NCBI GenBank assembly: GCA_022572105.1
Contig: JACZWN010000220.1
Span: 1 to 5,137, forward strand
Length of the DNA stretch: 5,137 nt
Direction: 5' to 3'
Source of the DNA: Pseudomonadota bacterium
GTDB taxonomy: Bacteria > Pseudomonadota > Alphaproteobacteria > Kiloniellales > J153
Positions within the stretch are counted from its first letter, which is position 1. The number at the start of each line of letters is the position of its first letter. Positions 1 through 5,070 of this stretch are shown here, in pieces. The translations under genes and the position numbers were made by a program. A model generated the notes under the pieces. It worked only from the letters and a program-made list of their open reading frames with translations, was not told where the DNA came from and searched no databases.

Positions 1-2
1 CC

Positions 3-92
3 GAAAATCGAATCGCCGTACTTGAGCAACAATTGCGGGAATCGGATTATACCGCCGTCAGCAGCCCCAACATCATAGCCTCTAATCCGTAA
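3..92 (+). CDS. C-terminal end of an unidentified protein (5' end outside window)
   Basis: The third forward frame is open from the window edge to a TAA at 90-92 and gives 29 residues, beginning E-N-R-I-A-V-L-E-Q-Q-L-R-E and ending in I-I-A-S-N-P. The first part has the heptad-like spacing of a short amphipathic or coiled-coil helix, and the tail is short and polar. A possible intrinsic terminator starts 14 bases after the stop, which fits a gene ending here. The piece is too short to name a family. It belongs to the low-GC block at the left end, so it comes from the same source as the lipoprotein fragment at 293 and not from the secretion operon. The opposite strand is also open across this stretch, which lowers confidence. 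Confidence 0.4.
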   Translation, partial: ENRIAVLEQQLRESDYTAVSSPNIIASNP

Positions 93-105
93 ACATAATT
101 CTAGC

Positions 106-144
106 AGCGGCCTTGGCCAGCGTTTGACTAAGCCGCTTTTCTTT
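106..144 (+). terminator. Possible intrinsic terminator
   Basis: A six-base perfect inverted repeat, AGCGGC at 106-111 and GCCGCT at 132-137, is followed at once by a T-rich run (TTTTCTTT, 137-144). It lies 14 bases after the stop codon of the partial gene ending at 92, where a terminator would be expected. The weakness is the 20-base loop, unusually long for an intrinsic terminator, so the hairpin may not be efficient or real. The T-run lies on the plus-strand side, so it would act on plus-strand transcription. Confidence 0.35.
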
Positions 145-214
145 CCAACGCCTGCCGGCTGTTGTCCACCTCCATCCTTTCGATCAAAATAGTGATTGTT
201 AGGTTCGGGGCCAT
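128..214 (-). CDS. Possible 28-residue small protein, hypothetical
   Basis: On the reverse strand an ATG at 214-212 opens 28 codons ending in TAG at 130-128. The peptide begins M-A-P-N-L-T-I-T-I-L-I-E-R and ends A-L-E-R-K-A-A. An AGGGG lies 7 bases upstream of the ATG, a good ribosome-binding spacing, and this is the main reason for listing it. The product has a hydrophobic N-terminal half and a charged C-terminal half, with no recognised motif. Its end overlaps the possible terminator of the plus-strand gene. A chance frame is the simpler explanation. Confidence 0.15.
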   Translation of the reverse strand: MAPNLTITILIERMEVDNSRQALERKAA

Positions 215-292
215 TTCCTTGCCCCTTGCCGCCACAGACGGTAAACTTATTTCGTTATCCGCTGACAATGGGAGCGGGAAAGAGCCGTTAAA

Positions 293-448
293 ATGGGTTA
301 TAACATGAGCGAGCGAAAAAAGCAGGGCGCCTTTCCAGGGTCTGGGAAGTGGTTTAGCTGCATTTTATTCATGCTGCTTTTCAGCAGCTGTGCGTATTTC
401 AACACTTTCTATAATGCCAAGAATTATTTCCGCTCCGGCCTGTCCTTC
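293..448 (+). CDS. N-terminus of a lipoprotein with C-A-Y-F-N-T-F-Y-N-A motif, cut off at a chimeric seam
   Basis: The ATG at 293 starts a lipoprotein signal peptide: a charged n-region (S-E-R-K-K around residues 6-10), a hydrophobic core (about residues 20-30) and a lipobox L-F-S-S-C with the lipidated cysteine at residue 33 (TGT, 389-391). GGGAAAGAG at 276-284 is a plausible ribosome binding site. A second ATG at 305 would give a shorter n-region but lacks this spacing. Right after the cysteine come A-Y-F-N-T-F-Y-N-A-K-N-Y-F, a motif I know from tetratricopeptide-type envelope lipoproteins of FCB-group bacteria. Such proteins normally run several hundred residues with repeats. Here the family resemblance ends after about residue 50, where the frame passes into pseudouridine synthase sequence and GC content jumps. 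The full protein's role cannot be judged from this fragment. Confidence 0.6.
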
Positions 449-455
449 ATGGAGA
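425..455. other. Chimeric seam 1: lipoprotein joined in frame to pseudouridine synthase
   Basis: Left of this interval the translation is the lipoprotein N-terminus (Y-N-A-K-N-Y-F). Right of it, from about E-T-A-G-Q-R-A-A-W, it is the C-terminal third of an RluC/RluD enzyme. GC content changes from about 49% to about 75% at the same place. The breakpoint cannot be fixed to the base without parent sequences; 440-452 is my best estimate. The different composition and apparent phylum of the two sides make an assembly or library chimera more likely than a natural fusion. Confidence 0.8.
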
Positions 456-793
456 CCGCCGGCCAGCGCGCGGCGTGGCTGGCCTTGATGCCGGTCACCG
501 GGCGCACCCACCAGCTGCGCGTCCATGCCACCCTCCTCGGCACGCCGATCCTGGGCGACGGCAAGTACGGCGGCAAGGCCGCCTTCCTCGCCGAGCTCAA
601 GGCCGCGCGCCGGCTCCATCTCCATGCCCGCGCGATCGCGCTGCCCCATCCCCGCGGCGGCGAATTCCGGGTGGTCGCGCCCCTGCCCGAGCACATGCTC
701 GAGTCCTGGCGCTTCTTCGGCTTCGACCCGGAGGACGGCGGCGACCCGTTTGCGATGGTCGGCCAGGGCATGAACAAAGGCTTCGGACTCTAG
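449..793 (+). pseudogene. RluC/RluD-family 23S rRNA pseudouridine synthase, C-terminal third only
   Basis: RluC/RluD enzymes convert specific uridines of 23S rRNA to pseudouridine. This fragment carries the conserved C-terminal part of the catalytic domain: G-R-T-H-Q-L-R-V-H at 500-526, then L-G-T-P-I-L-G-D-G-K-Y-G-G, then a stretch rich in L-H-L-H-A-R-A and ending F-G-F-D-P-E-D, before TAG at 791-793. About 114 residues are present, against roughly 300-330 for the family. The S4 domain and the R-L-D motif with the catalytic aspartate are missing, so as written the product could not be active. The loss is at the seam near 450, so the gene is probably intact in its real source genome. Two bases separate its stop from the ATP12 start, an arrangement typical of Alphaproteobacteria, where a HAD-family gene often sits between them; none is present here. 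I cannot distinguish RluC from RluD specificity. Confidence 0.8.
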
Positions 794-795
794 AG

Positions 796-939
796 GTGAA
801 GCGGTTTTTCAAGCAGGTGGCGGTCGTCGAGCGCGAGGCGGGCTTTCAGGTCACCCTCGACGGCAAGCCGGTCCGGACCCCCGTCAAGGCGGCGATGGTC
901 CTGCCGACGCGGGCGCTGGCCGAGGCCGTCGCCGCCGAG
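796..939 (+). pseudogene. ATP12-family F1-ATPase assembly chaperone, first 48 codons only
   Basis: ATP12 proteins bind the F1 alpha subunit during ATP synthase assembly in mitochondria and Alphaproteobacteria. The GTG at 796 starts V-K-R-F-F-K-Q-V-A-V, followed by G-F-Q-V-T-L-D-G-K-P-V-R-T-P and L-P-T-R-A-L-A-E-A-V-A-A-E, which together match the N-terminal ATP12 domain well. The GTG fits the family's usual start (M-K-R-F) and lies two bases after the rluC stop, suggesting coupled translation; no strong ribosome binding site is visible. ATP12 proteins run about 230-260 residues and normally continue with a tryptophan (A-A-E-W) after this point. Here the frame goes straight into GspE instead. 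The upstream in-frame GTG at 475 is out of frame with, and inside, the rluC fragment and is not a real start. Confidence 0.8.
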
Positions 940-945
940 CTCGAC
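915..945. other. Chimeric seam 2: ATP12 joined in frame to GspE
   Basis: Up to about A-A-E (937-939) the translation fits ATP12; from about L-D-L-P-L-I (940 on) it fits the N-terminal domain of GspE. The ATP12 family usually reads L-A-E-A-x-A-A-E-W here, and GspE proteins commonly have a similar L-A-x-A-x-A-x-x-L-x-L-P before their conserved region. The crossover may therefore lie anywhere in about 915-945, possibly within a shared short sequence. There is no clear GC change, so both sides could come from one organism or from similar ones. Confidence 0.72.
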
Positions 946-2457
946 CTGCCGCTGATCGGCGCGCGCGAGTTCCCGGAAAGCCCGCTCTACGCCGGGCGCC
1001 TGAGCCCGCGCTTCCTGCGCGAGGCCCAGGTCCTGCCCATCGCCGAGGAGGCCGGCGGCCTGGTGGTCGCCATGGCCGATCCCTTGAACGGCTACGCGGC
1101 CGACGCCATGCGCCTGGTCTCGGGCAAGGAGCTGCTGCCAGGGGTCGCGCTGCCGGGTGAGATCGAGGCGGCGATCGACCGGCTCTATGCGCCCGGCGCC
1201 GCGCCCGGGCGGCCCATCGAGGCGCTCGGCGAGGAGGGCGACGAGGGCCTGGAGCTCGACGTCGAGCGCCTCAAGGACCTGGCCAGCGAGGCGCCGGTGA
1301 TCCGCCTGGTCAACCAGATGATCACCCGGGCCGTGGAGCGGCGCGCCTCGGACATCCACATCGAGCATTTCGAGAACACTTTGCGCGTGCGCTACCGCAT
1401 CGACGGCGTGCTACAGGACGTCGAGGCGCCGCCGAGCCGCTTGCGCGCCGCCATCGTCAGCCGCGTCAAGATCATGGCCAAGCTCAACATCGCCGAGCGG
1501 CGCCTGCCCCAGGACGGGCGCATCAAGCTGGCCATTCGCGGCACGCCCATCGACCTGCGCGTCGCGACGATCCCGACCATGCACGGCGAGGGCGTGGTCC
1601 TGCGCGTGCTCGACCGCACCGGGGTCAAGCTCGACTTCCAGTCGCTCGGGCTGGCCGGGCGGAATCTCGAGACCTACCTGGGCATCCTCGATCGGCCCCA
1701 CGGCATCGTCCTGGTCACCGGCCCCACCGGCAGCGGCAAGACGACCACGCTGTACGCCTCGCTGGTGCGCCTCAACAACCCGGACAAGAAGATCCTGACG
1801 GTCGAGGACCCGATCGAGTACCAGCTCGACGGCATCAACCAGATCCAGGTCAAGCCCGGCATCGGGCTGAGCTTCGCGAACGTGCTGCGCTCGATCCTGC
1901 GCCAGGATCCGGACATCATCATGATCGGCGAGATCCGCGACGTGGAGACCGCCGAGATCGCGATCCAGGCGGCGCTGACCGGGCACCTGGTGCTGTCGAC
2001 GCTGCACACCAACGATGCCGCCGGCACGCTGACGCGCCTGCTCGACATGGGGGTCGAGGAGTACCTGCTGACCTCGACCCTGAACGGGGTCACCGCGCAG
2101 CGCCTGGTGCGCACCCTCTGTCGGCACTGCCGGACCAAGGAAAAGGCCATGCCCGAGCTGGTCGCGCAGCTCGGTCTCGATCGCTACGCGACCCCGGGCG
2201 CGGACATCCACCTCTATCACCCGGGAAGCTGCGAGCACTGCAACGGGACCGGCTACTTCGGGCGCAGCGGCCTGACCGAGGTTCTGGTGGTCAGCGACGA
2301 GGTCCGGCGCCTGATCCTGAAGCGCGCCGAGGCCATGGAGCTGCACCGCGCCGCCGTGCGCGAGGGCATGAGCACCATGTACGACGACGGCATGGCCAAG
2401 GCGCTCAGCGGTCTGACCACCGTCGAGGAGGTCCTGCGCGTCACCCGGGACGTCTAG
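940..2457 (+). CDS. gspE: GspE, type II secretion system ATPase (native N-terminus replaced)
   Basis: GspE is the hexameric cytoplasmic ATPase that powers pseudopilus assembly in type II secretion, acting through GspF and GspL. About 505 residues are present. In order: an N-terminal domain (about 940-1200; L-S-P-R-F-L-R-E-A and A-M-A-D-P-L); a linker; A-S-D-I-H-I-E near 1350; Walker A G-P-T-G-S-G-K-T (1720-1743); Asp box T-V-E-D-P-I-E-Y (1798-1821); Walker B I-M-I-G-E-I-R-D (about 1918-1941); His box ending S-T-L-H-T-N (to 2013); and the zinc-binding C-x2-C pairs (2119-2130 and 2230-2241) typical of GspE. All catalytic motifs are intact. The readable frame begins at the ATP12 GTG at 796, so the true start and probably 60-80 native residues are missing. 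The stop is TAG at 2455-2457 and gspF follows after 14 bases. PilB is less likely, because gspF-J follow directly. Confidence 0.93.
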   Translation, partial: LDLPLIGAREFPESPLYAGRLSPRFLREAQVLPIAEEAGGLVVAMADPLNGYAADAMRLVSGKELLPGVALPGEIEAAIDRLYAPGAAPGRPIEALGEEGDEGLELDVERLKDLASEAPVIRLVNQMITRAVERRASDIHIEHFENTLRVRYRIDGVLQDVEAPPSRLRAAIVSRVKIMAKLNIAERRLPQDGRIKLAIRGTPIDLRVATIPTMHGEGVVLRVLDRTGVKLDFQSLGLAGRNLETYLGILDRPHGIVLVTGPTGSGKTTTLYASLVRLNNPDKKILTVEDPIEYQLDGINQIQVKPGIGLSFANVLRSILRQDPDIIMIGEIRDVETAEIAIQAALTGHLVLSTLHTNDAAGTLTRLLDMGVEEYLLTSTLNGVTAQRLVRTLCRHCRTKEKAMPELVAQLGLDRYATPGADIHLYHPGSCEHCNGTGYFGRSGLTEVLVVSDEVRRLILKRAEAMELHRAAVREGMSTMYDDGMAKALSGLTTVEEVLRVTRDV

Positions 2458-2471
2458 GGATCCAGAATCCG

Positions 2472-3692
2472 ATGCCCCGATACGCTTACAAGGCGGTCAA
2501 TTCCGACGGCGAGGTCATCGAAGGCGAGCTCGAGGCGGCGAGCCGGCAGGCGGTGATCGATCGCCTGCACGCCCAGGGCCACGTTCCGATCCGGGCCGAG
2601 GAGCGCCAGAGCCGGGCGCCGGGCCGGCGCGCCATGCCGCGGCTGTTCCAGCCGCGCCACGTCACCCGCAAGGACCTGGTGCTGCTCACGCGCGAGTTGG
2701 CCACGCTGCTCGATGCCGGCCTGCCGCTCGATCGCGCGCTCACGATCATCGCCGAGTCGGCCCAGCCGGGACCGGTTCGAGACTTGGTCGAGGGCGTGCG
2801 CGAAAGGGTCCAGGGCGGCGCGACGCTGGCCGACGCCATGCAGGGCGCCCCGGAGGTGTTTCCCAATTTCTACACCGGCATGGTCCGCGCCGGCGAGGCC
2901 GGGGGCACCTTGGAGGTCGTGCTCACGCGCCTGGCCGAGGCCCTTGAACGGGCCCAGGCCCTGCGCGACGACGTGCAATCGGCGCTGCGCTATCCGGCGC
3001 TGGTGGTGATCATGGCGGGGCTTTCGATGGTCGTGCTCATGACCCTGGTGATCCCCGAGTTCCGCCCCTTGTTCGAGGGCAGCGGCGCGGCGCTGCCGAC
3101 CTCGACGCGGATCATCATCGGCGTGTCCGACTTCCTCGAGGCCTATTGGTGGGCGCTGGCGCTCGGCCTGTTCGCCGTGGCGCTCGCGATCCGCCAGCAC
3201 AACCGCGATCCGGCCGGCCGGCTGCGCTGGGACCGCTGGAAGGCCGGGGCGCCGCTCCTCGGCGATCTGATCCGCAAGATCGAGGTGGCGCGCTTCTGCC
3301 GCACCCTCGGGACCCTGCTCGCCAACGGGGTCAGCGTCCTGAACGCGCTCGCGCTGACCACGGAGACGCTCGAGAACCGGGCCATCGCCGAGGCCACCGG
3401 ACGCGCCCAGGGCCGCCTGGCCAAGGGCGAGGGGCTGGCCGATCCGCTCATGGAAACCGGCGTTTTTCCCAGCCTGGCGCTGCAGCTCATCCGCGTCGGC
3501 GAGGAGACCGGGAAGCTCGACGCCATGCTGCTGCGCATTGCCGACATCTACGATGACGAGGTAAAACGGAGCATCGAGCACATGCTGTCGCTGCTCGTGC
3601 CCTTGGTGACCCTGGCGCTCGGCGTCCTCATCGCCGGGATCATCGGGTCGATGATGGCGGCGATCCTGAGCGCCTACGATCTGCCGTTCTGA
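2472..3692 (+). CDS. gspF: GspF, type II secretion inner-membrane platform protein
   Basis: GspF is the polytopic inner-membrane protein of the secretion platform and is thought to couple GspE motion to pseudopilin insertion. The 406-residue product has the expected length. It opens with the family signature M-P-R-Y-A-Y-K-A and shows the two homologous T2SSF domains (about residues 70-195 and 273-395), each with the repeated signature M-V-R-A-G-E-A-G-G-T-L-E (137-148) and L-I-R-V-G-E-E-T-G-K-L-D (339-350). Three membrane segments are visible at about 175-195, 224-241 and 374-398. AGGGA at 2456-2460, overlapping the gspE stop, is the likely ribosome binding site, 11 bases before the ATG. The gene looks complete and undamaged, with TGA at 3690-3692. 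Confidence 0.96.
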   Translation: MPRYAYKAVNSDGEVIEGELEAASRQAVIDRLHAQGHVPIRAEERQSRAPGRRAMPRLFQPRHVTRKDLVLLTRELATLLDAGLPLDRALTIIAESAQPGPVRDLVEGVRERVQGGATLADAMQGAPEVFPNFYTGMVRAGEAGGTLEVVLTRLAEALERAQALRDDVQSALRYPALVVIMAGLSMVVLMTLVIPEFRPLFEGSGAALPTSTRIIIGVSDFLEAYWWALALGLFAVALAIRQHNRDPAGRLRWDRWKAGAPLLGDLIRKIEVARFCRTLGTLLANGVSVLNALALTTETLENRAIAEATGRAQGRLAKGEGLADPLMETGVFPSLALQLIRVGEETGKLDAMLLRIADIYDDEVKRSIEHMLSLLVPLVTLALGVLIAGIIGSMMAAILSAYDLPF

Positions 3693-3725
3693 AAGTCCTA
3701 ATCAAAGCCGTGGGGACGCGCGCGT

Positions 3726-3730
3726 AGAGG
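3726..3730 (+). promoter_or_regulatory. Ribosome binding site that decides the gspG start
   Basis: AGAGG lies directly in front of three consecutive ATG codons. Only the third ATG (3737) has a normal spacing of 6 bases; the second has 3 and the first has none. The choice changes the protein by at most two methionines. Confidence 0.5.
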
Positions 3731-3736
3731 ATGATG

Positions 3737-4204
3737 ATGCAAGGCGGAACCAGAATTGAGACCCCAGCGACGCCGAGAAAGCGTCGCCAACGGCGCCGCC
3801 GTCAGGCCGGCTTCACCCTCGTGGAGCTGCTCGTGGTGCTGATCATCCTGGGATTGATCGCCGCCTTCGCCGCGCCACGGGTGATCAAGTTCGTGGGCGG
3901 CGCCAAGACCGATTCGGCCAAGATCCAGATCGAGCGCCTCTCCGGCGTGCTCGACCTGTACCGCCTCCAGGTCGGCCGCTATCCGAACGAGGACGAGGGC
4001 CTGAATGCGCTCATGGAGCAACCGGCCGACGCACCGGACTGGGAGGGACCCTACCTGAAAAAGGCCGACGCGCTGATCGATCCGTGGCGTCGGCCGTACA
4101 TCTACCGCTTTCCCGGCGAGCACGGCGACTACGACCTCTATTCCCTCGGCGCCGACGGCGAGGACGGCGGCGAGGGGGAGGACCGGGACTTGATGAGCTG
4201 GTGA
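3737..4204 (+). CDS. gspG: GspG, major pseudopilin of type II secretion
   Basis: GspG is the main subunit of the periplasmic pseudopilus. The prepilin peptidase site G|F-T-L-V-E (cleavage before the Phe at 3812-3814) is followed by a hydrophobic helix, L-L-V-V-L-I-I-L-G-L-I-A. Family hallmarks follow: R-Y-P-N-E-D-E-G-L-N-A-L, G-P-Y-L-K-K, D-P-W-R-R-P-Y-I-Y and the acidic calcium-binding tail S-L-G-A-D-G-E-D-G-G-E-G-E-D. Three ATGs stand in a row (3731, 3734, 3737). I chose 3737 because AGAGG at 3726-3730 is then 6 bases upstream; it touches the first ATG directly. The leader is unusually long (25 residues from 3737) and arginine-rich (R-K-R-R-Q-R-R-R-R-Q), where T2SS pseudopilins mostly have 5-10. 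The 38 or so bases after gspF hold nothing else recognised. Confidence 0.95.
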   Translation: MQGGTRIETPATPRKRRQRRRRQAGFTLVELLVVLIILGLIAAFAAPRVIKFVGGAKTDSAKIQIERLSGVLDLYRLQVGRYPNEDEGLNALMEQPADAPDWEGPYLKKADALIDPWRRPYIYRFPGEHGDYDLYSLGADGEDGGEGEDRDLMSW

Positions 4205-4205
4205 T

Positions 4206-4655
4206 ATGGTGAGCGCGCGGCCGCAAAAGGGCTTCACGCTGATCGAGTTGCTGGTCGTCCTCGTGATCATGGGGGTGCTGCTGACGCTCGTGCCCGCGGC
4301 CTTCCATCGCCTGGTGCCCGGGCTCGAGATGAAGTCGGCGGCGCGCGAGGTCGCCGGGCTTCTGCGCGAGGCCCGCGGCCTGGCGATCCGCGACAACCGG
4401 GAAATGACCGTGATCATCGATACCGAGGACAAGGTGTACCGGCTCGGGACCGGGGCGCGGTCTCACGAGCTGGACGCGGCGCTCACCGTGTCGCTGGTCA
4501 CCGCGGCCTCGGAGCAGCTCGACGAGACGGCCGGGCGCATCCGCTTCTTTCCCGACGGGACCTCGACCGGGGGCCGTGTTACGCTTTCGAGAGATGACCG
4601 GAAGTTCGACATCACCGTGGACTGGCTTACCGGCCTGGTGGCGATCACCCGATAG
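4206..4655 (+). CDS. gspH: GspH, minor pseudopilin of type II secretion
   Basis: GspH is a minor pseudopilin in the pseudopilus tip region. The 149-residue product has a typical short leader, M-V-S-A-R-P-Q-K-G, then the prepilin site G9|F10-T-L-I-E14 with the conserved glutamate at mature position 5, and a hydrophobic helix (L-L-V-V-L-V-I-M-G-V). After it come E-V-A-G-L-L-R-E-A-R-G-L-A-I and I-R-F-F-P-D-G-T-S-T-G-G, which match the GspH/FimT-type domain, including the F-F-P-D-G turn (residues 114-118). The length is normal. One base separates the gspG stop (TGA 4202-4204) from this ATG, so translation is probably coupled. The 3' end, TAG at 4653-4655, overlaps the only possible starts of gspI. 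Confidence 0.93.
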   Translation: MVSARPQKGFTLIELLVVLVIMGVLLTLVPAAFHRLVPGLEMKSAAREVAGLLREARGLAIRDNREMTVIIDTEDKVYRLGTGARSHELDAALTVSLVTAASEQLDETAGRIRFFPDGTSTGGRVTLSRDDRKFDITVDWLTGLVAITR

Positions 4656-5070
4656 GCGGGGCCGGGCCGAACGGGGCCGGGCCGGGCGCGGCCGGCGGCG
4701 CGGCGGCTTCACCCTGCTCGAGGTGCTGATCGCCTTCACCATCCTGGCCGTCGCCCTGGTCGCGCTGCTCAGGGCCTTCTCGTCGGGCCTGCGCGGCCTG
4801 GACGCCGCCGAGGCCGGCACCGTCGCGCTCCAGCACGCCCGCTCCAAGATCGAGGAGGTCGGCACGATTATTCCCTTGGAAGCCGGCGAGTACGGCGGGG
4901 AATTCGAGGACGGTACTCGTTGGAGCGTCGCCATCCGGCCGCACGAGGCGGGGGAGGGGTCGGCCGCCGAGACCGTGGCGCTGGTGCCCTACGAGATCGA
5001 GGTGACGGCCTCCCGGGAGCGCGGCGGCAAGGTCACGCTCCGCAGCCTGCGCCTGGCGCCGCGGCAATGA
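4594..5070 (+). CDS. gspI: GspI, minor pseudopilin of type II secretion (start uncertain)
   Basis: GspI starts the minor-pseudopilin tip complex with GspJ and GspK. The prepilin site G|F-T-L-L-E has its Phe at 4708-4710 and Glu at 4720-4722, followed by V-L-I-A-F-T-I-L-A-V-A-L. The mature part is about 120 residues, normal for GspI, with the typical A-x-x-K-I-E-E motif after the helix (H-A-R-S-K-I-E-E-V). The start is a problem: between gspH's stop at 4655 and the prepilin site there is no ATG, GTG or TTG in any frame. The nearest in-frame start is ATG 4594, which overlaps gspH by 62 bases and gives a 38-residue leader rich in Arg and Gly; GTG 4576 is the other choice. Part of the leader is encoded by a 15-base tandem repeat. 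The stop TGA at 5068-5070 overlaps the gspJ ATG. Confidence 0.9.
   Translation: MTGSSTSPWTGLPAWWRSPDRRGRAERGRAGRGRRRGGFTLLEVLIAFTILAVALVALLRAFSSGLRGLDAAEAGTVALQHARSKIEEVGTIIPLEAGEYGGEFEDGTRWSVAIRPHEAGEGSAAETVALVPYEIEVTASRERGGKVTLRSLRLAPRQ
4657..4686 (+). repeat. Two-copy 15-base GC-only-rich tandem repeat in the gspI leader
   Basis: The 12-base core CGGGGCCGGGCC occurs at 4657-4668 and again at 4672-4683, a period of 15 bases. The unit translates in the gspI frame as R-G-R-A-E then R-G-R-A-G. The last base or bases of each unit differ (GAA against GGG). It sits just after the gspH stop, in the region where a gspI start codon would be expected. Such a repeat is prone to slippage or misassembly. 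Confidence 0.8.

Larger units (their letters stand above)
93..292. other. Intergenic region of the low-GC block
   Basis: This stretch of 200 bases lies between the partial gene ending at 92 and the lipoprotein start at 293. It holds one possible terminator hairpin near its left end and a 28-codon reverse-strand reading frame of uncertain status. I looked for a sigma-70-type promoter and for the Bacteroidetes-type TAnnTTTG element upstream of 293 and saw no convincing match. No tRNA or other structured RNA was recognised. Confidence 0.5.

Noticed and set aside
1..254. An 84-codon reverse-strand frame open from a stop at 257-255 to the window edge.
   Set aside because: It has no ATG or GTG start and no recognised motif. 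The plus strand offers a better explanation at 3-92, with a stop and a possible terminator. Its length is not extraordinary in DNA with about 49% GC.
293..793. A novel lipoprotein-pseudouridine synthase fusion protein.
   Set aside because: The enzyme part lacks the catalytic aspartate region, the two halves belong in different cell compartments, and GC content shifts sharply at the join. A chimera explains all three.
475..795. Upstream extension of the GspE frame from the GTG at 475.
   Set aside because: It overlaps the rluC fragment in a different frame. Its translation is Arg/Pro/Ala-rich shadow sequence with no family match, whereas the rluC frame has clear conserved motifs.
1411..2346. 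A 311-codon reverse-strand open frame opposite gspE, and similar long reverse frames opposite gspF and gspG.
   Set aside because: These are the expected shadows of GC-rich coding DNA. Translations are low-complexity (Arg, Asp, Gln, Ala-rich) and lie opposite well-conserved T2SS genes.
2713..3556. Alternative forward frames inside gspF (98 and 136 codons).
   Set aside because: They are Arg/Ala/Pro-rich out-of-frame translations of a complete, well-conserved gspF.
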